DNA of 44,542 bases from Candidatus Omnitrophota bacterium (GCA_016197155.1 JACPWF010000016.1:1-44542), one strand, 5' to 3'; positions 1 through 8,175 are shown, counted from the stretch's first letter. Numbers and translations are program-made. Notes: generated from the sequence alone by a model not told the origin.

Positions 1-481
1 AATCGAGTCGGTGTTGGGCGCCAGCGTCCCCGTGCGCACGCGCGCTTGGGGCGACGTGGTCAGCATCGAGCTGCAGGATGGCCAGCGGACCATTTTCAGC
101 TTTCAAATCGCCCGCCGTTCCGCACTCCTGGAACCGCCCGCCAGGATGCCGTGGATCGACGTACCCCTGGACAGCTTTGCCGACTTGGTGGCCGGCAAGA
201 TGATCGCACTGGTCGAGCGCGGCGCGCCGAGGGATTTTCGGGACATCCACGCGCTGTGTCAGGCCGGATTGATTGCGGTCGAAAGGTGTTGGACACTTTG
301 GGAGCAGCGGCAGGAGCTGGCAGGCAGCGATACAGACCGGGGGCGCGCGCGCCTGGCGGTCGAAACCCATCTGATGCGCATCGTCCAACACCGCCCGCTG
401 ACTGGTATCGCAGCAGCGGAACAGCGGGCCGAAGCAGCACAGGTGCGCACCTGGTTCCGGGAGGTGTTTCTTAATCCATGA
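1..481 (+). CDS. Nucleotidyltransferase AbiEii/AbiGii-like protein, 5'-truncated by window edge
   Basis: ORF 11..481, frame open to the window start; 'DLVAGKMIALVERGAPRDFRDIHAL' resembles the KxxA..R..RDFxD signature of AbiEii-type nucleotidyltransferases. Confidence 0.6.
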   Translation, partial: IESVLGASVPVRTRAWGDVVSIELQDGQRTIFSFQIARRSALLEPPARMPWIDVPLDSFADLVAGKMIALVERGAPRDFRDIHALCQAGLIAVERCWTLWEQRQELAGSDTDRGRARLAVETHLMRIVQHRPLTGIAAAEQRAEAAQVRTWFREVFLNP

Positions 482-792
482 GTACTTCCCTCACCTGGCT
501 CGACGGGGCGCTTTACCCAGACATGGAGCCACCGGAAACCCTGGATACGCTCGACGAGCGCGTCGACTTTCTGGCCCGGCTGTGCGCCGCCTGGGACTTT
601 GGCCTGCTGCCCGAGGGGGAGACCACAGCCGAGATCCGGCGCCCTGAGTGGCAGGCGGCGGTCGATGCCTGCCGGCTGCTGACCTCGCCGGCCTATCACC
701 TGGTGCGGGCCTGGCACGGGTTGCCGGCACTGCCCTACCTGGGGCAGCGGCTGGCCTATATCCTAGGTGATCCTAATCTGGAGCATATATGA
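478..792 (+). CDS. Hypothetical protein, overlaps stop of upstream AbiEii-like gene
   Basis: ATGA overlap at 478-481; 104-aa ORF, no family recognised. Confidence 0.55.
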   Translation: MSTSLTWLDGALYPDMEPPETLDTLDERVDFLARLCAAWDFGLLPEGETTAEIRRPEWQAAVDACRLLTSPAYHLVRAWHGLPALPYLGQRLAYILGDPNLEHI

Positions 793-794
793 GC

Positions 795-809
795 CAGGCC
801 GCTGGCCTG
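795..809. repeat. Short inverted repeat CAGGCC-gct-GGCCTG immediately after stop codon
   Basis: 6-bp perfect arms, 3-nt loop, 2 nt after the stop at 792; no clear T-tract. Confidence 0.4.
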
Positions 810-868
810 TCCGGTCTAGACCCCTGGCCAACTTCCCGTTGAGATTTTCTTGATCTTCTCTTAATTAT

Positions 869-887
869 TTGTTACTTTGAGTAACAA
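869..887. promoter_or_regulatory. Operator-like perfect inverted repeat TTGTTACT-ttg-AGTAACAA
   Basis: 8-bp perfect arms, 3-nt centre, 41 nt upstream of the regulator start at 929; AT-rich context. Confidence 0.6.
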
Positions 888-928
888 TATTTGTTTCCTT
901 TTGCAACACCCCGCTTTTTCCTCTGCGT

Positions 929-1546
929 ATGGACCTCTTCAGGCAAAATTCGGCGACCCGCGAAGACTTGGGGATGCTGGCGGTCATGGACGCCTTGGCT
1001 GCCGAAGACCAGGTCACCCAGCGCGAGTTGTCCCGCCAGACTGGCCTGAATCTCAAAAAGGTCAACTTCTGCCTGCACAAACTCCTGGAAAAGGGCTACG
1101 TCAAGTTCCAGCGGGCCCTGCACAATCCGGACAAGAGGGTCTACCTCTATATCCTCACCCCCGCCGGCCTCAAGGCCAAATCAGAGCTGACCTACCGCTT
1201 CCTGAAATTCACCCTCGATTTCTATAACCAGGTTGAAGCCAAAGTACAGCAGACTCTGGCGGCAATGGAAAAAGCCGGCATTGAGCGGGTGGTCCTCTAT
1301 GGGGCCAGCGATGCAGCCCGCATGGTACAGGAACAGACCAGTGCCAATGGGATTGAAGTGATAGGCATCTTAGACGAGCACTATCAGGACCAAGAGTTCA
1401 GCGGTCTACCGCTCTTGAAGGCCGCCGATCTACAGAAGGACGAATGGGACGGAGTGTTGATCACTGCGCTGGAAAACCTCGATCAAGCCGAGCGCTACCT
1501 CAAGGAAGCCGGTGTAACAGCAGCCAAGGTCTGGAAGCTCTCCTGA
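929..1546 (+). CDS. MarR-type winged-helix transcriptional regulator (EPS-associated style) with C-terminal CoA-binding/Rossmann-like domain
   Basis: wHTH 'MLAVMDALAAEDQVTQRELSRQTGLNLKKVNFCLHKLLEKGYVKFQ'; C-terminal 'RVVLYGASDAARMV...IGILDE' nucleotide-fold signature. Confidence 0.75.
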   Translation: MDLFRQNSATREDLGMLAVMDALAAEDQVTQRELSRQTGLNLKKVNFCLHKLLEKGYVKFQRALHNPDKRVYLYILTPAGLKAKSELTYRFLKFTLDFYNQVEAKVQQTLAAMEKAGIERVVLYGASDAARMVQEQTSANGIEVIGILDEHYQDQEFSGLPLLKAADLQKDEWDGVLITALENLDQAERYLKEAGVTAAKVWKLS

Positions 1547-1556
1547 CTAGATTCGC

Positions 1557-1590
1557 CGAACTGCCATAAGCAGTTCGCTATTTTAAAACG
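1557..1590 (+). terminator. Putative Rho-independent terminator after the regulator gene
   Basis: CGAACTGC-cataa-GCAGTTCG (1557-1577) followed by ctattttaaaa, 10 nt after stop. Confidence 0.6.
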
Positions 1591-1627
1591 TTATTCCCCA
1601 ACATCTTGCGCGAAAATCACCGCGTAA

Positions 1628-1924
1628 TTGACGGGGGCGAAGCATATCCTGTCCCAACCCCACTTTGGAGCTTCTTTGACTGAAACGCCCCGCATGCCCT
1701 GGTGGAAACGCGCCTGGAGAGTCTGGTTGCGCATCGCCACCCGTATCGGCGATTTTCAGGCCCGGGTCTTCCTCTCGCTCTTCTACTTTGTTATTGTCCT
1801 GCCCTTTGGACTGATGGTGTGCCTTTTCGCCGATCCGCTGGGGATCAAGGGCCACAGGCAGAGCACCTGGACCGATTTCCCCGACCGGTCGCAGACCCTC
1901 GAAGCCGCTGGCCGGCAGGCCTGA
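1628..1924 (+). CDS. Small membrane protein, resembles the C-terminal part of SxtJ-type proteins (alternative ATG at 1694)
   Basis: 'RVWLRIATRIGDFQARVFLSLFYFVIVLPFGLMVCLFADPLGIKG': one hydrophobic segment with a basic-amphipathic flank; located before a carbamoyltransferase/DUF5989 pair. Confidence 0.45.
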   Translation: MTGAKHILSQPHFGASLTETPRMPWWKRAWRVWLRIATRIGDFQARVFLSLFYFVIVLPFGLMVCLFADPLGIKGHRQSTWTDFPDRSQTLEAAGRQA

Positions 1925-1933
1925 TTCCGCACC

Positions 1934-2455
1934 GTGAAAGCCCTCGAATTCTGGAAGGCAGTAACTGTGGACCACAGCAATCTCCTCGAACGCATGGTCG
2001 CTCTCCTAGAGGAGTATGGGGTCCGCTACTGCGTGATCGGTGGACAGGCAGTCAATGCCTATGCCGACCCCCTGGTCAGCCTGGATCTCGACCTAGCGGT
2101 TGCTGCGCCCCAGTTGGCGGGGCTCGAAGCGTTGCTAGCCGGGACATTCAAAGTGGAGCGCTTCCCGCACAGCCTGAATATCTCGCTTCCCGAGTCGGAT
2201 CTGCGGGTCCAGGTGCAGACGGATCCGCGTTACTTCGACTTTCCCGATCGGGCTTCCCAGCGCGAAGTCCTGGGCCTCATATTGCCGGTGGCCAGCCTGG
2301 AAGATGTGTTGCACGGCAAAATCTGGGCAGCACTGGACCCGGACCGGCGGGCGAGCAAGCGCCAGAAGGACCTTGCGGATATCGCCCGACTGTTGGAGAC
2401 CCATCCAGGGTTGCGCACCCAGGTGCCAGGTGAGATCCTGGTCCGGCTGGTATAG
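1934..2455 (+). CDS. Nucleotidyltransferase (AbiEii/MNT-like fold), GTG start
   Basis: 'YCVIGGQAVNAYADPLVSLDLDLAV' G-G-x-A and D-x-D-x motifs; 'LEDVLHGKIWAALDPDRRASKRQKDLADI'. Confidence 0.65.
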   Translation: MKALEFWKAVTVDHSNLLERMVALLEEYGVRYCVIGGQAVNAYADPLVSLDLDLAVAAPQLAGLEALLAGTFKVERFPHSLNISLPESDLRVQVQTDPRYFDFPDRASQREVLGLILPVASLEDVLHGKIWAALDPDRRASKRQKDLADIARLLETHPGLRTQVPGEILVRLV

Positions 2456-4246
2456 ATGCACATCCTCGGCCTTTCCTGCTTCTACCACGACGCCGCCGCC
2501 GCCCTCCTGTCCGACGGAAACTTGATCGCCGCGGCTGAGGAAGAGCGCTTCTCCCGCAAGAAACACGACTTCAGCTTCCCTGCCCACGCCATCCGCTTCT
2601 GCCTGCAGCAGGGCGGGATCAGCGCCCAGGACCTCGACTATGTGGTCTTCTACGAAAAGCCCTTCGACAAATTCGAGCGCATCCTGATGACCACTCTGCA
2701 GACCTATCCCCGCTCGTGGAAGGTCTTCCGGGAGTCAATGATCACCTGGTTGATGGACAAACTCTGGGTGCGCCATCACATCGAGCAGGAATTGGGCATC
2801 CCCAGGGAGAAGATCCTCTTCACCCAGCACCATCTGGCCCATGCGGCCAGCGCCTTCCTCGCCTCTCCCTACGAAGAGGCGGCCATCCTGACCGTGGACG
2901 GGGTAGGGGAATGGGCCACGGCTACCTACGGCGTCGGCAAGGGCATTGACATCCGCCTCGAAAAAGAGATTCGTTTCCCCCATTCCCTGGGCCTGCTCTA
3001 CAGCGCCTTCACCGCTTTTCTCGGTTTCGAAGTGAACGAGGGCGAGTACAAAGTGATGGGCATGGCCCCCTACGGGCAGCCCCGCTACGTGGACAAGGTG
3101 TGGAAGCTGATCCAGCAGTTCGAGGACGGCTCCTTCTGCCTTGACATGGACTACTTCACCTTCCACCACTCCACCACCCGCACCTACAGCCGCAAGTTCG
3201 AGGCCCTCTTCGGGGCGCCGCGTCCCCCGGAGACCCACTTCTTCACCGAGGGCACCGGCTTCCCCAGCTACTTCGGCCCCAAGCCGGGCAATTACGACGA
3301 GCTCTCCCACTCGAACCAGCACTACGCCGACCTGGCCGCCAGCATCCAGAAGGTGACCGAGGAGGTGCTGGTCAAGATGGCCTCCTGCCTGCGCCGCCAG
3401 ACCGGGATGAAATCGCGGTGTATCGCCGGCGGGGTGGGCCTCAACAGTGTCGCCAACGGCCGCATCCTGCGCGAGTCTGGCTTCGAGCAGCTCTATGTGC
3501 AGCCGGCTGCCGGCGACAGCGGCGGTGCCCTGGGTGCGGCCTTACATGTGTACCACACCGTGCTGGGACAGCCGCGCAAACTGGTGATGCGACACGCGTA
3601 CTGGGGTCAGGAATATGGAAACACCGAGATCGAGACCTTCTTGCAGGGCGAGGGCATTCCCTATGAGAAAGTCGCCCAGGAAAGCGCCCTGATCGACCGC
3701 ACCGTCGATGCCCTGACCCAGGGCAAGGTGGTTGGCTGGTACCAGGGCCGCTTTGAGTGGGGGCCGCGCGCCCTGGGCAACCGCAGCATCCTGGCCGATC
3801 CCCGGCGCGCCGAGATGAAGGACATCGTCAACACCAAGATCAAGTTCCGCGAACCGTACCGGCCCTTTGCCCCCTCGGTGCTGGCCGAACGCGCCGAGGA
3901 GTACTTCGACCTGCCCGGTGCGGCAGAGCACGACCCAGCCCGCTTCATGTTGCTGGTGGCGCCGGTCCGCCCCGAGAAACACGAGGCCATCCCGGCGGTG
4001 ACCCATGTCGACGGCACTGGCCGGCTGCAGACTGTGTTTAGCCAGACCAACCCGCGCTACCACCGGCTGATCGAGCAGTTCGGGCAGGCCACCGGGGTGC
4101 CGGTGCTGATGAACACCTCCTATAACCTGCGCGGCGAGCCCATCGTCACCACGCCGCAGAATGCCTATAGCACCTTTGTCCGCAGCGAGATGGATCTGCT
4201 GGTGATGGGTGACTGTCTGATCGACAAACAAGGAGGAGCACTGTGA
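2456..4246 (+). CDS. Carbamoyltransferase, NodU/CmcH/TobZ family
   Basis: N-terminal 'ILGLSCFYHDAAAALLSDGNLIAAAEEERFSRKKHD', HHxxHA motif 'QHHLAHAASAF', 'GRFEWGPRALGNRSILADPR', 'FREPYRPFAPSVL', 'MNTSYNLRGEPIV'. Confidence 0.96.
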   Translation: MHILGLSCFYHDAAAALLSDGNLIAAAEEERFSRKKHDFSFPAHAIRFCLQQGGISAQDLDYVVFYEKPFDKFERILMTTLQTYPRSWKVFRESMITWLMDKLWVRHHIEQELGIPREKILFTQHHLAHAASAFLASPYEEAAILTVDGVGEWATATYGVGKGIDIRLEKEIRFPHSLGLLYSAFTAFLGFEVNEGEYKVMGMAPYGQPRYVDKVWKLIQQFEDGSFCLDMDYFTFHHSTTRTYSRKFEALFGAPRPPETHFFTEGTGFPSYFGPKPGNYDELSHSNQHYADLAASIQKVTEEVLVKMASCLRRQTGMKSRCIAGGVGLNSVANGRILRESGFEQLYVQPAAGDSGGALGAALHVYHTVLGQPRKLVMRHAYWGQEYGNTEIETFLQGEGIPYEKVAQESALIDRTVDALTQGKVVGWYQGRFEWGPRALGNRSILADPRRAEMKDIVNTKIKFREPYRPFAPSVLAERAEEYFDLPGAAEHDPARFMLLVAPVRPEKHEAIPAVTHVDGTGRLQTVFSQTNPRYHRLIEQFGQATGVPVLMNTSYNLRGEPIVTTPQNAYSTFVRSEMDLLVMGDCLIDKQGGAL

Positions 4247-4422
4247 GTTATTTCAAGCGTGTGGCCGCCAGACTCGGAATCCTGGGTGAGCTGCTGCAGT
4301 TCTTCTGGGAGCGCAAGTTGTGGTGGCTGATGCCGATGATTTTGACCCTGATGCTGTTGGGTCTGCTGATCGTCTTCACGCAAGGAACTGCAGTGGCGCC
4401 CTTTATCTACACCTTATTTTAG
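4243..4422 (+). CDS. DUF5989-like small membrane protein (absent from supplied ORF track)
   Basis: GTG start overlapping the carbamoyltransferase stop (GTGA); translation V/MSYFKRVAARLGILGELLQFFWERKLWWLMPMILTLMLLGLLIVFTQGTAVAPFIYTLF*, matching the family's remembered C-terminal pattern. Confidence 0.8.
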   Translation: MSYFKRVAARLGILGELLQFFWERKLWWLMPMILTLMLLGLLIVFTQGTAVAPFIYTLF

Positions 4423-4432
4423 ATTAAGCCCG

Positions 4433-5149
4433 ATGACGCCAACAGAGAAGTTGAAGGTAAAGATCTTCGCGGACGGTGCGGACAAAAAGGGCATCCTCGA
4501 GATGTACCGCAATCCGCTAATTTCCGGCTTCACCACCAACCCCACCCTGATGCGCAAGGCCGGGATCAGCGATTACCGCGCCTTTGCCCAGGAGATCCTC
4601 GCCGAGGTCCCAGACCGACCGATCTCATTTGAGGTGTTCAGCGATGTTTTTGCCGAGATGGAAACCCAAGCCCTCGAAATCGCCTCTTGGGGCAAAAACG
4701 TCTACGTCAAGATTCCGGTGACCAATACCCAGGGCGAGCCCAGCTACGAGCTGGTCCACAAATTGGCAGCCGCCGGCGTCAAGGTAAACGTCACCGCCCT
4801 CATGCTGCTGCGCCAGGTGCGGGAAGTCGGGGCGGCCGTCGCCGGTGGCGCCCCCAGCTGCGTCTCGGTCTTCGCCGGACGCATCGCCGACACTGGCCGC
4901 GACCCGGTTCCCCTGATGGCCGCAGCGGTGGAGTTGCTGCGGCTCTACCCCAATGCCGAACTCATCTGGGCCAGCCCGCGCGAACTGCTCAACATCTTCC
5001 AGGCCGACCAGATCGGCTGCCATATCATCACCGTGACCAACGACGCCCTGAAGAAATTGAGCCTGGTGGGCAAGGATCTGCGGGAGTATTCGCTGGAAAC
5101 GGTGCAGATGTTCTACGAAGACGCCCGGGCTGCCGGCTTCAAACTGTGA
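4433..5149 (+). CDS. Transaldolase family protein
   Basis: 'VKIFADGADKKGILEMYRNPLISGFTTNPTLMRKAG', 'YVKIPVTNTQG', 'VNVTALM', 'VSVFAGRIADTGRDP'. Confidence 0.9.
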   Translation: MTPTEKLKVKIFADGADKKGILEMYRNPLISGFTTNPTLMRKAGISDYRAFAQEILAEVPDRPISFEVFSDVFAEMETQALEIASWGKNVYVKIPVTNTQGEPSYELVHKLAAAGVKVNVTALMLLRQVREVGAAVAGGAPSCVSVFAGRIADTGRDPVPLMAAAVELLRLYPNAELIWASPRELLNIFQADQIGCHIITVTNDALKKLSLVGKDLREYSLETVQMFYEDARAAGFKL

Positions 5150-5153
5150 GGAG

Positions 5154-5519
5154 ATGCGTATGGCCCTCAGTGCAGTCGAACTCTACGAGCGGTTGAAACC
5201 CCAGCTGGGTGAGAGCGAAACCAAAGCCCTGATCGAGTACGTGGATGAAAAGATCCACGGCGAGGTGGCCACCAAGGAAGATCTGCTGCTCCAGAAAGCA
5301 GAGCTGAAAGAAGACATGGCTCTTATGAAGGCAGAGCTGAAAGAAGACATGGCTCTTATGAAGGCAGAGCTGAAGAGTGACATGGCTCTCCTGAGAACAG
5401 AAATGAAGGACGAACTCTGGAAGCTGCGGCTCATGGTGGTGATAGTCCTGGTGGTGGTGGTCGTGCTGAATCCGAAGGTACTGGAACTGGTGGGCCGGGT
5501 GCTGGGGATGGGGAGGTAA
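5154..5519 (+). CDS. Coiled-coil protein with C-terminal transmembrane helix (DUF1640-like)
   Basis: Charged heptad-rich region with 11-aa repeats, C-terminal 'LRLMVVIVLVVVVVLNPKVLELV'. Confidence 0.7.
   Translation: MRMALSAVELYERLKPQLGESETKALIEYVDEKIHGEVATKEDLLLQKAELKEDMALMKAELKEDMALMKAELKSDMALLRTEMKDELWKLRLMVVIVLVVVVVLNPKVLELVGRVLGMGR
5295..5393 (+). repeat. Tandem 33-bp repeat x3 inside coiled-coil gene (KAELKEDMALM / KAELKEDMALM / KAELKSDMALL)
   Basis: Units 5295-5327, 5328-5360 and 5361-5393; the first two differ only at aaa/aag, the third is diverged. Confidence 0.9.
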
Positions 5520-5553
5520 GCGTGGGCTGGTCCATGCTGGTCAGGAGCTGCTG

Positions 5554-6162
5554 ATGGGACACACGGAGACCTATCTCGGCGAAGCCGCCCAGATCATCGC
5601 CAAACTGGATCGCCAGGCTATCGGCCGGATGGTCGACCTGCTGGTGCAGACCCGCACCCAGGGTGGGCGCCTCTTCGTGCTCGGGGTGGGTGGTAGCGCC
5701 GGCAACGCCTCCCATGCGGTCAACGATTTCCGCAAGATCGCCGGCATCGAAACCTACGCGCCCACCGACAATGTCTCTGAGTTGACCGCCCGGGTGAATG
5801 ACGAGGGATGGGAGACGGTGTTCGCCGCCTGGCTGGCCGGCAGCCGGCTGAACGCGCAGGATCTCGTAATGGTGTTGTCCGTCGGCGGCGGGAACCGAGA
5901 ATTAAACATCAGCACCAATCTGGTGGCGGCCATAGAATACGCTAAGAAGATCGGCGCCAAGGTATGCGGGATCGTGGGACGGGACGGCGGCTACACCGCC
6001 AAAGTCGCCGACGTCTGTGTCATTGTGCCGACCATCTCCGCTCAATCAGTCACTCCTCTTGCCGAGTCCTTCCAAGCGGTGATCTGGCACTTGCTGGTCT
6101 CGCACCCGGCCGTGCAGGTGCAGCCGATGAAGTGGGAGTCGACGACAGGCAGGCAAGCTTGA
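5554..6162 (+). CDS. SIS-domain sugar isomerase (phosphoheptose isomerase family)
   Basis: 'RLFVLGVGGSAGNASHAVNDFRKIAGIETYAPTDN', 'VMVLSVGGGN', 'AESFQAVIWHLLVSHP'. Confidence 0.85.
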   Translation: MGHTETYLGEAAQIIAKLDRQAIGRMVDLLVQTRTQGGRLFVLGVGGSAGNASHAVNDFRKIAGIETYAPTDNVSELTARVNDEGWETVFAAWLAGSRLNAQDLVMVLSVGGGNRELNISTNLVAAIEYAKKIGAKVCGIVGRDGGYTAKVADVCVIVPTISAQSVTPLAESFQAVIWHLLVSHPAVQVQPMKWESTTGRQA

Positions 6163-6167
6163 GGCAG

Positions 6168-6710
6168 ATGGGACGTCGTTTCGTGCTGCTCGACCGCGAC
6201 GGCACCTTGATCGTGGATCGCCATTATCTGGCCGACCCGCAGGGGGTCGAGTTGCTACCCGGGGTGGGGGCCGGGCTGCGCCAGATGCGCGAGCTGGGGC
6301 TGGGGCTAGTGGTGATCACCAACCAGTCGGGCGTGGGCCGCGGCTACTTCACTCTGGAACAAGTAGAGCAAGTGCATCAGCGCCTGGGGCAACTGTTGGC
6401 GGTGGAACAGGTACAGCTAGACGGTATCTACTCATGCCCTCACACCCCCGCAGACGGCTGTTCCTGCCGCAAACCCGCGACCGGCCTAGTAGAAAAGGCA
6501 GCCTCAGAGTTGGATTTCGAGCCTCAGAGTTGTTTCGTGGTAGGCGACCGCCTCTGCGACGTGGAGTTGGGCCGGCGCATCGGCGCCACCACCTTTCTGG
6601 TGCGCGGAGAAACTGGACAAATCAACGAAGGAAAAATGGCGATGGCGCCCGACTATCTCGTGGCCGGGGTCGGCGAGGTGGGGGCGATTTTGGCCGGGCT
6701 ACTCAACTAG
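6168..6710 (+). CDS. gmhB: D-glycero-D-manno-heptose-1,7-bisphosphate 7-phosphatase-like HAD phosphatase (start trimmed from track ORF 5964..6710; TTG 6159 also possible)
   Basis: 'FVLLDRDGTLIVDRHYLADPQGVELLPG', 'LVVITNQSGVGRGYF', 'CPHTPADGCSCRKPATGLV', 'VVGDRLCDVELGRRIGATTFLV'. Confidence 0.88.
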   Translation: MGRRFVLLDRDGTLIVDRHYLADPQGVELLPGVGAGLRQMRELGLGLVVITNQSGVGRGYFTLEQVEQVHQRLGQLLAVEQVQLDGIYSCPHTPADGCSCRKPATGLVEKAASELDFEPQSCFVVGDRLCDVELGRRIGATTFLVRGETGQINEGKMAMAPDYLVAGVGEVGAILAGLLN

Positions 6711-6718
6711 TAGGTACT

Positions 6719-7012
6719 ATGGGAGATCTGACCGCGACAAGCAAGATTCTGCAATTGGAACCCCTGGCAGACAAAATCGCCGCCCACCAGAAGCAAGGTA
6801 AGCGGGTGGTGCTCTGCCACGGGGTCTTCGATCTCCTGCACTCGGACACCGCAGATCACGCCCGTGATGAGGGACGCGTTCGGATTGAGGTGCGCCTGGG
6901 CGAAGAAGTCCTCGAACGTGGTGTGCTCCGCGAGGTGTCGCTGTGGAAACCCTCCGTTTGCTACACCCCGACGTCTACTGCAAAGGCAGTGAGTACCGCC
7001 AACGGCAGATAG
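6719..7012 (+). pseudogene. Disrupted adenylyltransferase (HldE/RfaE C-domain-like) portion preceding the PfkB kinase
   Basis: 'GKRVVLCHGVFDLLH' then about 34 unrelated codons; the family sequence 'VETLRLLHPDVYCKGSEYRQRQ' resumes only in another frame at 6943. Confidence 0.7.
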
Positions 7013-8169
7013 ATGCGGAAAGCAATATGTCCCCGGAGATCGCCGCTGCCAGAGAAAACGGTATCGCCGTGGAGTATACCGAAGATATCGTTTTTAGTTC
7101 CTCCCAACTGCTCAACCGCCACTTCAGCCCTTTTCCACCCGAGACCGCGACCTGGCTCGAGGAGTTCGGAGACCGGCATTCGGCAGAGGAGATCATCGCC
7201 GTTCTGGACCAGGCCCGGCCACTGAAGGTACTGGTAGTGGGAGAAGCCATCATCGACGAGTACGTGTTCTGCACCGCGATCGGCAAGTCGACCAAAGATC
7301 CGGTGCTGGCCTGCCAGTTCAACGGCATCCAGTCGATAGCCGGCGGCAGCCTGGCCGTGGCCAACCATCTGGCCGGCTTCTGCGACCAGGTGGAGCTGAT
7401 CACCTGCCTGGGTGAGCACGAACGCCGCGAGGACTTCGTCCGCCAGGCGCTGCTGCCCAATGTGCGGCCGACCTTCGTCACCAAACACGGGGCGCCGACC
7501 ATCCACAAACGGCGATTCGTCGATCCCTACTCGCAGAGCAAACTGCTCGAACTCTACGTCATGGAAGACCACCCCCTCCAGGGCGAGGATGAAGCAGCAT
7601 TGGGCAAGTCTTTGGCGGCGGCCCTCATTGACTGTGACCTGGTGGTCTGCATGGATTATGGCCACGGAATCCTGACGGCGCCCAACATCGAAATCCTCTG
7701 TACCCAGTCACGTTTTCTCGCTGTGAACACCCAGTCCAACGCGGGCAACCGCGGCTTCAATCCAATATCCAAGTACGGGCGCGCTGACTATGTCTGTCTT
7801 GCCCACCACGAAATTGCCATCGAAACCCGCATGCGAGATGGCAATCTGCGCGACCTGTTACTGGAAGTAGCGCAGCGCATCGATTGTGCCAATTTCACCG
7901 TCACCCACGGTAAGTCGGGAAGCCTGCACTATTCCCCCGATCAAGGCTTTGCCGAGGTGCCGGCCTTTGCCACCCAGGTCGTCGACCGGGTCGGCGCAGG
8001 AGATGCGGTTATCGCCTTGACCTCCCTACTGGTACATCAACGCGCGCCCTGGGATATCGTCGGTTTTGTGGGCAACGTTGCCGGCGCCCAGGTAGTCGCC
8101 GAACTCGGCAACCGTGTTCCAGTGGGGCGGATTCCCCTCGCCAAACATATCATTTCATTGATGAAATAG
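6943..8169 (+). CDS. Adenylyltransferase C-terminal remnant fused to PfkB-family sugar kinase (HldE/RfaE-like)
   Basis: 'HPDVYCKGSEYRQRQ' remnant; kinase 'KVLVVGEAIIDEYVFC', 'GGSLAVANHLAGFCDQVELITCLG', 'VVDRVGAGDAVIAL'. Confidence 0.82.
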   Translation: METLRLLHPDVYCKGSEYRQRQIDAESNMSPEIAAARENGIAVEYTEDIVFSSSQLLNRHFSPFPPETATWLEEFGDRHSAEEIIAVLDQARPLKVLVVGEAIIDEYVFCTAIGKSTKDPVLACQFNGIQSIAGGSLAVANHLAGFCDQVELITCLGEHERREDFVRQALLPNVRPTFVTKHGAPTIHKRRFVDPYSQSKLLELYVMEDHPLQGEDEAALGKSLAAALIDCDLVVCMDYGHGILTAPNIEILCTQSRFLAVNTQSNAGNRGFNPISKYGRADYVCLAHHEIAIETRMRDGNLRDLLLEVAQRIDCANFTVTHGKSGSLHYSPDQGFAEVPAFATQVVDRVGAGDAVIALTSLLVHQRAPWDIVGFVGNVAGAQVVAELGNRVPVGRIPLAKHIISLMK

Positions 8170-8175
8170 GGCGAA

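Noticed and set aside
1702-2433. 243-aa + strand ORF overlapping the small membrane protein and nucleotidyltransferase
   Set aside because: Pro/Arg/Gly-rich low-complexity translation typical of an out-of-frame GC-rich read; competing frames carry recognisable motifs
1-2455. Complete AbiE toxin-antitoxin defence system from the AbiEii-like genes
   Set aside because: No AbiEi-like antitoxin partner is visible; the first gene is truncated by the window edge and the second stands alone, so only nucleotidyltransferase similarity is supported
2735-3322. 195-aa minus-strand ORF opposite the carbamoyltransferase (and similar long antisense ORFs, e.g. 3542-4231 and 8245-9249)
   Set aside because: Shadow ORFs of GC-rich, codon-biased + strand genes; no recognisable domains and fully overlapped by strongly supported CDSs
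5295-5393. Could the 33-bp tandem repeat be a CRISPR or integration array?
   Set aside because: No spacers; units are contiguous, in frame and encode a coiled-coil repeat
6842-6942. Insertion sequence inside the adenylyltransferase gene
   Set aside because: Only about 100 bp, no visible terminal inverted repeats or target duplication, and native sequence is missing rather than simply interrupted; described as a replaced segment instead
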